A stretch of 64,000 bases of DNA from JAJPXI01 sp051867655 (GTDB lineage Bacteria; Bacillota; Clostridia; Oscillospirales; Oscillospiraceae). Under the pieces are notes generated by a model that worked only from the letters and a program-made list of their open reading frames with translations, searched no databases and had not been told where the DNA came from. Where the stretch lies: contig JBJDYV010000107.1 in assembly GCA_051867655.1 (NCBI GenBank), forward strand, positions 15,063 to 79,062. Direction: 5' to 3'. Shown here in pieces: positions 53,846 through 64,000 of this stretch. A program made the translations under genes and the position numbers. Each line of letters starts with the position of its first letter. Within the stretch, counting starts at the first letter, position 1.

Positions 53846-55051
53846 TTAGTCCTCGTCGATCTCGATGACAACGCCGGAACCGACGGTACGGCCGCCCTCG
53901 CGGATAGCGAAGCGCAGGCCCTTCTCGATGGCGATGGGGGTGATCAGTTCGACCTTCATGTCGACGTTATCGCCAGGCATGCACATCTCAGTGCCCTCGG
54001 GCAGAGTGATGACGCCGGTCACGTCGGTGGTACGGAAGTAGAACTGAGGACGATAGTTGTTGAAGAAGGGGGTGTGACGGCCGCCCTCGTCCTTGGACAG
54101 GACGTAAACCTGGCCAACGAACTTGGTGTGGGGGTGAATGGAGCCGGGCTTGCACAGAACCTGGCCGCGCTCCACGTCGGTCTTGGCAATGCCGCGCAGC
54201 AGAGTGCCGATGTTGTCGCCGGCCTCAGCGTAATCCAGCAGCTTGCGGAACATCTCGATACCGGTGACGACGGTCTTGCGCTTCTCTTCCTGCAGGCCGA
54301 CGATCTCGACTTCCTCGTTCATCTTGACGATACCACGCTCGACACGGCCGGTGGCGACGGTGCCGCGGCCGGTGATGGTGAACACGTCCTCGACGGGCAT
54401 CAGGAAGGGCAGGTCGTCGTTACGGGCGGGAGTGGGGATATAGTTGTCGACAGCGTCCATCAGCTCCTTGATGCAGGCGAAGTCGGGATCGTTCACATCG
54501 CCGGACTCGCAGGTCAGAGCGTTCAGAGCGGAACCGCGGATGATGGGGATGTCGTCGCCGGGGAACTCGTAGTTGGTCAGGGTCTCGCGGACCTCCATGT
54601 CGACCAGCTCCAGCAGCTCCTCGTCGTCAACCTGATCGCACTTGTTCAGGAAGACCACGATGGCGGGCACGCCGACCTGACGGGCCAGCAGGATGTGCTC
54701 CTTGGTCTGAGCCATGGGGCCGTCGGTGGCAGCGATGACCAGGATGGCGCCGTCCATCTGAGCAGCGCCGGTGATCATGTTCTTGATATAGTCGGCGTGG
54801 CCCGGGCAGTCAACGTGGGCATAGTGACGGGCGTCGGTCTCGTACTCGACGTGAGCGGTGTTGATGGTGATGCCGCGCTCGCGCTCCTCGGGAGCCTTGT
54901 CGATGCTGGAGTAGTCCTCGTACTGGGCCTGACCCTTCAGAGCCAGATACTTGGTGATAGCGGCGGTCAGAGTGGTCTTGCCGTGGTCGACGTGACCGAT
55001 GGTGCCGATGTTAACATGGGGCTTGGTGCGCTCAAATTTTGCCTTAGCCAT
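53846..55051 (-). CDS. tuf: Elongation factor Tu
   Basis: A 401-residue GTPase that brings aminoacyl-tRNA to the ribosome. The P-loop is GHVDHGKTT (19-27), DCPGHADY and NKCDQVDDEELLELVDMEVR mark the G domain, and the C-terminal domains end in GGRTVGSGVVIEI. It lies last in the str operon. A further promoter in the 97-base fusA-tuf gap can raise its level above the other genes. Confidence 0.98.
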   Translation of the reverse strand: MAKAKFERTKPHVNIGTIGHVDHGKTTLTAAITKYLALKGQAQYEDYSSIDKAPEERERGITINTAHVEYETDARHYAHVDCPGHADYIKNMITGAAQMDGAILVIAATDGPMAQTKEHILLARQVGVPAIVVFLNKCDQVDDEELLELVDMEVRETLTNYEFPGDDIPIIRGSALNALTCESGDVNDPDFACIKELMDAVDNYIPTPARNDDLPFLMPVEDVFTITGRGTVATGRVERGIVKMNEEVEIVGLQEEKRKTVVTGIEMFRKLLDYAEAGDNIGTLLRGIAKTDVERGQVLCKPGSIHPHTKFVGQVYVLSKDEGGRHTPFFNNYRPQFYFRTTDVTGVITLPEGTEMCMPGDNVDMKVELITPIAIEKGLRFAIREGGRTVGSGVVIEIDED

Positions 55052-55108
55052 TTTGAGTTATCCTCCTTATATACAATTATACATTGTCAGATTTTGTTCA
55101 GCGTCCAT

Positions 55109-55137
55109 ATTTTATCGTATCAACGCTGAAATTGCAA
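55109..55137 (-). promoter_or_regulatory. Internal promoter of tuf with inverted repeat
   Basis: TTGCAA (55137-55132), a 17-base spacer and TAAAAT (55114-55109). A perfect inverted repeat TTCAGCGT/ACGCTGAA (55130-55123 and 55104-55097) spans the -10 region. Confidence 0.6.
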
Positions 55138-55148
55138 TAGTTTTATCG

Positions 55149-57251
55149 TCAGTCGTTCTTCGCGCGGCCGGCGATGATCTTGTCGGCAATGCTCTTGGGG
55201 ATCTCCACATAGCTGTGGGGCTCCATGGAGTACTGGCCGCGGCCCTGGGTGCTGGAACGCAGGTCGGTGGCGTAGCCGAACATGCTGGCCAGAGGCACCA
55301 GAGCGTCCACCTGGGTGGCGCCGGGGCGGCTCTCCTGGCCCTGGATCTGACCGCGGCGGCTGTTCAGGTCGCCGATGACGGTGCCCAGATAGTCGTCGGG
55401 AACGATGACGGAGACCTTCATCATGGGCTCCAGCAGAACGGGATCGGCCTTGCGGCAGGCCTCCTTGAAGGCCATGGAGCCGGCGATCTTAAAGGCCATT
55501 TCAGAGGAGTCGACCTCGTGGTAGGAGCCGAAGGTCAGGTGGACCTTGACGTCGACCACGGGATAGCCAGCCAGAACGCCGGACTGCATAGCGCCCTGAA
55601 TACCAGCGTCGATGGCGGGGATATACTCCTTGGGAATCACGCCGCCGGTGATCTCGTTGATGAACTCGTAACCCTTGCCGGGCTCGTTGGGCTCCACGGT
55701 GATGCGGCAGTGACCGTACTGGCCCTTACCGCCGGACTGACGGGCATACTTGGTGTCCTGCTCGACAGACTTCTTGATGGTCTCCTTATAGGCGACCTGG
55801 GGAGCGCCCACGTTGGCCTCGACCTTGTACTCACGCAGCAGACGGTCGACGATGATCTCCAGATGGAGCTCGCCCATGCCGGCGATGATGGTCTGGCCGG
55901 TCTCCTCGTCGGTGTAGGTCTTGAAGGTGGGGTCCTCCTCGGCCAGCTTCATCAGGGCAACGCCCATCTTCTCCTGGCCGGCCTTGGTCTTGGGCTCGAT
56001 AGCCACGCGGATAACGGGCTCGGGGAACTCCATGGACTCCAGAATGATGGGAGCCTTCTCGTCGCACAGGGTGTCGCCGGTGGTGGAGTTCTTCAGGCCG
56101 ACCACGGCGGCGATGTCGCCGGAGTGGACCTCCTCGATGTCCTCACGGTGGTTGGCGTGCATCTGCAGGATCCGGCCGATACGCTCCTTCTGGTTCTTGG
56201 TGGAGTTGAGCACCGTGGAACCGGTGGTCAGCGTACCAGAGTAAACGCGGATGAAGGACAGACGGCCCACGTAGGGGTCGGTCATGATCTTGAACGCCAG
56301 AGCGGAGAAGGGGCCGTTGTCGTCGGCGGGACGCTCGTCCTCTTCCTCGGTCTCGGGGTTGACGCCCTTGATGGGAGGAATGTCCACGGGGGAGGGCATA
56401 AAGTCCACGATCGCGTCCAGCAGCTTCTGCACGCCCTTGTTCTTGTAAGAGGTGCCACAGGTCACGGGAACCAGCAGGTTCTCGATGGTGCCCTTGCGCA
56501 GAGCCTTGCGGAGCAGCTCGGCGGGAATCTCCAGCTCTTCCAGGGCCAGCTCCATGATCTCGTCGTCCAGATCGGCGCAGGCGTCGACCAGCTTGGTGCG
56601 GTACTCCTGGGCCAGCTCCATCATGTCGGCGGGGATGTCCTCCACGCGCATGTCCTTGCCCATTTCGTCGTAGTAGACGTCCGCCTTCATCTCCACCAGG
56701 TCGATGATGCCCTTGAAGGTATCCTCGGAGCCGATGGGCAGCTGGATGGGCACGGCGTTGCACTTCAGACGGTCATGGATCATGTGCAGCACGTTGTAGA
56801 AGTCGGCACCCATGATGTCCATCTTGTTGACGTAGATCATGCGGGGGACCTTGTAGTGGTCAGCCTGGCGCCACACAGTCTCGGACTGGGGCTCCACGCC
56901 GCCCTTGGCGCACATGACGGTCACAGAGCCGTCCAGCACGCGCAGGGAGCGCTCCACCTCGACGGTGAAGTCCACGTGGCCCGGGGTGTCGATGATGTTG
57001 ATGCGGGGAGAATCGTACTGGTGCTTGGAGCCGTTCCAGAAGCAGGTGGTAGCAGCGGAGGTGATGGTGATACCACGCTCCTGCTCCTGAGCCATCCAGT
57101 CCATGGTGGCGGTACCCTCGTGGGTCTCGCCGATCTTGTAGTTGACGCCGGTGTAGTACAGAATACGCTCGGTGGTGGTCGTCTTACCGGCGTCGATGTG
57201 GGCCATAATGCCGATGTTTCTGGTATTTTCCAGAGAAACTTTTCTAGACAT
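55149..57251 (-). CDS. fusA: Elongation factor G
   Basis: A 700-residue GTPase that drives translocation of tRNA and mRNA on the ribosome. The P-loop AHIDAGKTTT lies at 17-26, DTPGHVDFTVEVERSLRVLD and NKMDIMGADF complete the G domain, and domain IV has GGKGQYGHCRI. Full length, in the canonical position between rpsG and tuf. Target of fusidic acid in sensitive bacteria. Confidence 0.98.
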   Translation of the reverse strand: MSRKVSLENTRNIGIMAHIDAGKTTTTERILYYTGVNYKIGETHEGTATMDWMAQEQERGITITSAATTCFWNGSKHQYDSPRINIIDTPGHVDFTVEVERSLRVLDGSVTVMCAKGGVEPQSETVWRQADHYKVPRMIYVNKMDIMGADFYNVLHMIHDRLKCNAVPIQLPIGSEDTFKGIIDLVEMKADVYYDEMGKDMRVEDIPADMMELAQEYRTKLVDACADLDDEIMELALEELEIPAELLRKALRKGTIENLLVPVTCGTSYKNKGVQKLLDAIVDFMPSPVDIPPIKGVNPETEEEDERPADDNGPFSALAFKIMTDPYVGRLSFIRVYSGTLTTGSTVLNSTKNQKERIGRILQMHANHREDIEEVHSGDIAAVVGLKNSTTGDTLCDEKAPIILESMEFPEPVIRVAIEPKTKAGQEKMGVALMKLAEEDPTFKTYTDEETGQTIIAGMGELHLEIIVDRLLREYKVEANVGAPQVAYKETIKKSVEQDTKYARQSGGKGQYGHCRITVEPNEPGKGYEFINEITGGVIPKEYIPAIDAGIQGAMQSGVLAGYPVVDVKVHLTFGSYHEVDSSEMAFKIAGSMAFKEACRKADPVLLEPMMKVSVIVPDDYLGTVIGDLNSRRGQIQGQESRPGATQVDALVPLASMFGYATDLRSSTQGRGQYSMEPHSYVEIPKSIADKIIAGRAKND

Positions 57252-57266
57252 ACCTTTCTCCTTCTC

Positions 57267-57737
57267 TTACCAGCGGTAGTGGGCAAAGGCCTTGTTGGAT
57301 TCGGCCATCTTATGAGTATCTTCGCGCTTCTTGACCGCGGCGCCGGTGTTGTTGGCGGCGTCCATCAGCTCGCCGGCCAGACGCTCCTTCATGGTCTTTT
57401 CGCTGCGGTTGCGGCTGTAGGTGGTCAGCCAGCGCAGGCCGAGGGTCTGACGGCGCGCGGGCCGGACCTCGACAGGCACCTGGTAAGTGGCGCCGCCCAC
57501 ACGGCGGGCCTTGACTTCCAGGGAAGGCATGATGTTCTCCAGCGCCTGGGTGTAGACTTCCATGGGATCGTTGCCGGTCTTCTCCTTGATGATATCAAAG
57601 GCGCCGTACACGACCTTCTGGGCCACGCCCTTCTTGCCGTCGAGCATAATGCTGTTGATGAGCTTAGTGACTAAGACGGAATTATACAGCGGGTCGGGCA
57701 GAACCTCCCGCTTGGGTACGTTTCCTCTTCTGGGCAC
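57267..57737 (-). CDS. rpsG: 30S ribosomal protein S7
   Basis: A 156-residue protein that binds 16S rRNA and nucleates the 30S head. The start is GTG 57737, so the protein begins with PRRGNVPKREVLPDPLYNS, as in its family; AAGGAGG precedes it. The frame to 57755 is rejected. Core strings LMDAANNTGAAVKKREDTHK and AHYRW at the end are complete. It is separated from rpsL by a 269-base structured spacer. Confidence 0.97.
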   Translation of the reverse strand: MPRRGNVPKREVLPDPLYNSVLVTKLINSIMLDGKKGVAQKVVYGAFDIIKEKTGNDPMEVYTQALENIMPSLEVKARRVGGATYQVPVEVRPARRQTLGLRWLTTYSRNRSEKTMKERLAGELMDAANNTGAAVKKREDTHKMAESNKAFAHYRW

Positions 57738-58006
57738 TTCGCTTCCCTCCTTCATATTAAAATGATTTCATAGGTACTCGAAGTGAAGTTGTTGCAACTT
57801 CTTCTCCGTGTAGGGACAAGCCGTGTGCTTGTCCTGTGCCTGTCAAGAAAACGCCTACCCGTTTATTGCTTCGTGCCGAAGTAATAATTTCCATGTTTTG
57901 CGGTTCCGCCATCAGGCGGGAGCAAAACGGCATAAATAAAAATTATTATTACGGCAGTAATATATAAGGTAAACGCAGTCCGACCAGGCGGTGCGTTGGA
58001 TTCTTC
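57738..58006 (-). other. Structured spacer between rpsL and rpsG
   Basis: No gene. Four hairpins can form on the minus strand: GTTTTGC/GCAAAAC (57928-57922 with 57901-57895) enclosing CCGCC/GGCGG; TTATT-CTTCG/CGAAG-AATAA near 57862-57890; GGACAAGC/GCTTGTCC near 57816-57835; and GAAGTTG/CAACTTC near 57788-57804. It may control rpsG-fusA-tuf expression or bind S7. Confidence 0.55.
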
Positions 58007-58429
58007 TTACTTCTTGCCGGCCTTGGGACGCTTGGCGCCGTACTTGGAACGGCCCTGCATACGGCCATTCACGCCCTGAGCATCCAGAGTGCCGCGGATG
58101 ATGTGGTAACGAACGCCGGGCAGGTCCTTGACACGGCCGCCGCGGATCATGACCACGGAGTGCTCCTGCAGGTTGTGACCGACACCGGGGATATAAGCGG
58201 TAACCTCGTACCCGTTGGTCAGCTTCACACGGGCGATCTTACGGAGAGCCGAGTTGGGCTTCTTGGGGGTAGCGGTACGAACAGAGGTGCACACACCGCG
58301 CTTCTGGGGAGAAGACAGGTCGGTCTCCTTGTTCTTCAGGGTGTTCAGGCCATGCTGCATAGCGGGGGAGGTGGACTTGTAGGTCACCTTCTCGCGGCCC
58401 TTGCGGACGAGCTGGTTAAACGTAGGCAT
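58007..58429 (-). CDS. rpsL: 30S ribosomal protein S12
   Basis: A 140-residue decoding-centre protein. It carries the conserved TPKKPNSALRKIARVKL segment; Lys57 matches the residue (E. coli Lys43) whose change gives streptomycin resistance, so the sensitive form is encoded. GHNLQEHSVVMIRGGRVKDL and the Arg/Lys-rich end (SKYGAKRPKAGKK) are present. The longer N-terminal insert (YKSTSPAMQHGLNTLKNKET) is common in Clostridia. It follows the L7Ae gene. Confidence 0.98.
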   Translation of the reverse strand: MPTFNQLVRKGREKVTYKSTSPAMQHGLNTLKNKETDLSSPQKRGVCTSVRTATPKKPNSALRKIARVKLTNGYEVTAYIPGVGHNLQEHSVVMIRGGRVKDLPGVRYHIIRGTLDAQGVNGRMQGRSKYGAKRPKAGKK

Positions 58430-58461
58430 AATCTTCCTCCTTTCCAGGTTGATAAAATATA

Positions 58462-58496
58462 TTTTAACAGAATAAGGTTAAATTATTCTGTTAAAA
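58462..58496 (-). repeat. Perfect 14-base inverted repeat before rpsL
   Basis: TTTTAACAGAATAA (58496-58483 on the minus strand) and its exact complement (58475-58462) with a 7-base loop, in the 73-base gap between L7Ae and rpsL. The AT-rich hairpin is followed by TATATTTTATC and could be a weak attenuator, an RNase III site or a protein site. Confidence 0.75.
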
Positions 58497-58502
58497 CCGA
58501 AA

Positions 58503-58745
58503 TTAGTGAACCAGGGCGGCCACTGCCGCGCCCACGGCGATGCCGCAGGCCTGACCCAGCTCTTTCATGGCGGGCACATCGACCACGGGAACGCCGCATT
58601 CGCTGCAAAGCTCCCGGATGTCGTCGGTGACACGGGGATCGGCATCCTCCGCCAGATAGACGGTGACGGCTTTTCCGCCAGCCAGGGCCCGCTTGGTCTG
58701 CTTGGCGCCTACGACTTTCGGGGATTCAGACAGTTTGGAAAGCAC
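58503..58745 (-). CDS. L7Ae-family ribosomal/K-turn RNA-binding protein
   Basis: An 80-residue protein of the L7Ae/L30e/YbxF group. It has VVGAKQTKRALAGGKAVTVY, the LAEDADPRVTDDIRELCSEC strand-helix pair and VPVVDVPAMKELGQACGIAV, the part that contacts kink-turn RNA. It sits between rpoC and rpsL, the same place as ybxF in Bacillus subtilis. It may bind K-turns in rRNA or riboswitches. First gene of the str operon, with its own promoter. Confidence 0.9.
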   Translation of the reverse strand: MLSKLSESPKVVGAKQTKRALAGGKAVTVYLAEDADPRVTDDIRELCSECGVPVVDVPAMKELGQACGIAVGAAVAALVH

Positions 58746-58784
58746 CGCGCAAACCTCCTTTATGACATATCAACGCAATTGTGG

Positions 58785-58813
58785 ATTATACCATGAAAGC
58801 CTTGCGCCGTCAA
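58785..58813 (-). promoter_or_regulatory. Promoter of the str operon
   Basis: TTGACG (58813-58808), a 17-base spacer and perfect TATAAT (58790-58785), about 40 bases before the L7Ae start. Confidence 0.85.
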
Positions 58814-58852
58814 GCAAAATCCAGATTTTTTTACAGGATTTTTTCACACGGC

Positions 58853-58888
58853 AAAAGTACCGCCCGCCGGGGAACCGGCGGGCGGTAC
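58853..58888 (-). terminator. Terminator of rpoB-rpoC
   Basis: Perfect 14-base GC-rich arms (58888-58875 and 58870-58857) with loop TTCC and TTTT after it on the minus strand. It starts 17 bases after the rpoC stop. Confidence 0.9.
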
Positions 58889-58904
58889 AGAACCGTGTTC
58901 TTGA

Positions 58905-62696
<3,792 letters not shown>

Positions 62697-62714
62697 CTTT
62701 GCATCCTCCCTTTC

Positions 62715-64000
<1,286 letters not shown>

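Noticed and set aside
54999..57674. Plus-strand open frame of 891 codons opposite fusA and rpsG
   Set aside because: Antisense to highly conserved translation genes; composition is the usual GC-rich mirror pattern.

Overview
The window reads as a chromosome segment of a GC-rich Clostridia, most likely Oscillospiraceae (Flavonifractor/Lawsonibacter/Oscillibacter-like). This placement is an inference. It rests on Firmicutes gene order (rpoB-rpoC-L7Ae-rpsL-rpsG-fusA-tuf, ftsE-ftsX-M23-ctpA, smc-ftsY, ktrB-ktrA, plsX-acpP-rnc), strong GGAGG ribosome binding sites, sigma-A type promoters, a YtrA-type GntR regulator, and DUF4830 and SLH proteins in GC-rich DNA. No 16S rRNA gene is present to confirm it.

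Positions 1 to about 12,279 are the right end of a prophage. The DNA is visibly AT-richer and every gene is on the plus strand. A long set of modular tail-fibre and baseplate genes (2-9378) includes an S74 self-processing fibre tail, head-fibre-like modules, collar-like repeats and a BspA-type leucine-rich-repeat fibre. A lysis cassette follows (C39-like endolysin, two small membrane proteins, an XhlA-like coiled-coil protein), and then one unknown gene with its own promoter and terminator (11744-12019). The prophage abuts the 3' end of a tRNA-Gln(CUG) gene, the probable attachment site.

From 12,280 to the right edge nearly everything is core chromosome on the minus strand; the exception is a DUF4830 gene. 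Read in the direction of transcription (right to left), the units are: rpoB(partial)-rpoC; L7Ae-rpsL-rpsG-fusA-tuf (the str operon, with its own promoter and an extra tuf promoter); mscS plus a membrane protein; an RsuA-type pseudouridine synthase; a CdaR/PucR regulator; ftsE-ftsX-M23 peptidase-S41 peptidase (cell-wall hydrolysis control); an unknown protein; greA-lysS; a GntR-controlled ABC exporter with a secreted partner; ktrB-ktrA-rlmB-dprA-topA-trmFO-plsX behind a structured leader; acpP-rnc; a very large SLH surface protein; smc-ftsY through nadD/yqeK and lcp to rsfS as one long operon; leuS; and tRNA-Gln.

The most unusual object is the 1,164-residue surface protein at 24,887-28,381. 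It has a signal peptide and SLH region, two tandem 398-residue ceramidase-like domains that are almost identical, and a DUF6273-like C-terminus. Both copies seem to carry Lys where the family normally has a metal-binding His. Other points for follow-up are the structured ktrB leader, the paired 31-bp operator repeats in front of the GntR gene, the lone prophage gene between look-alike terminators, a phage fibre protein built of KNLGD repeats, and structured spacers inside the str operon. All calls come from reading the sequence; no database search was run.
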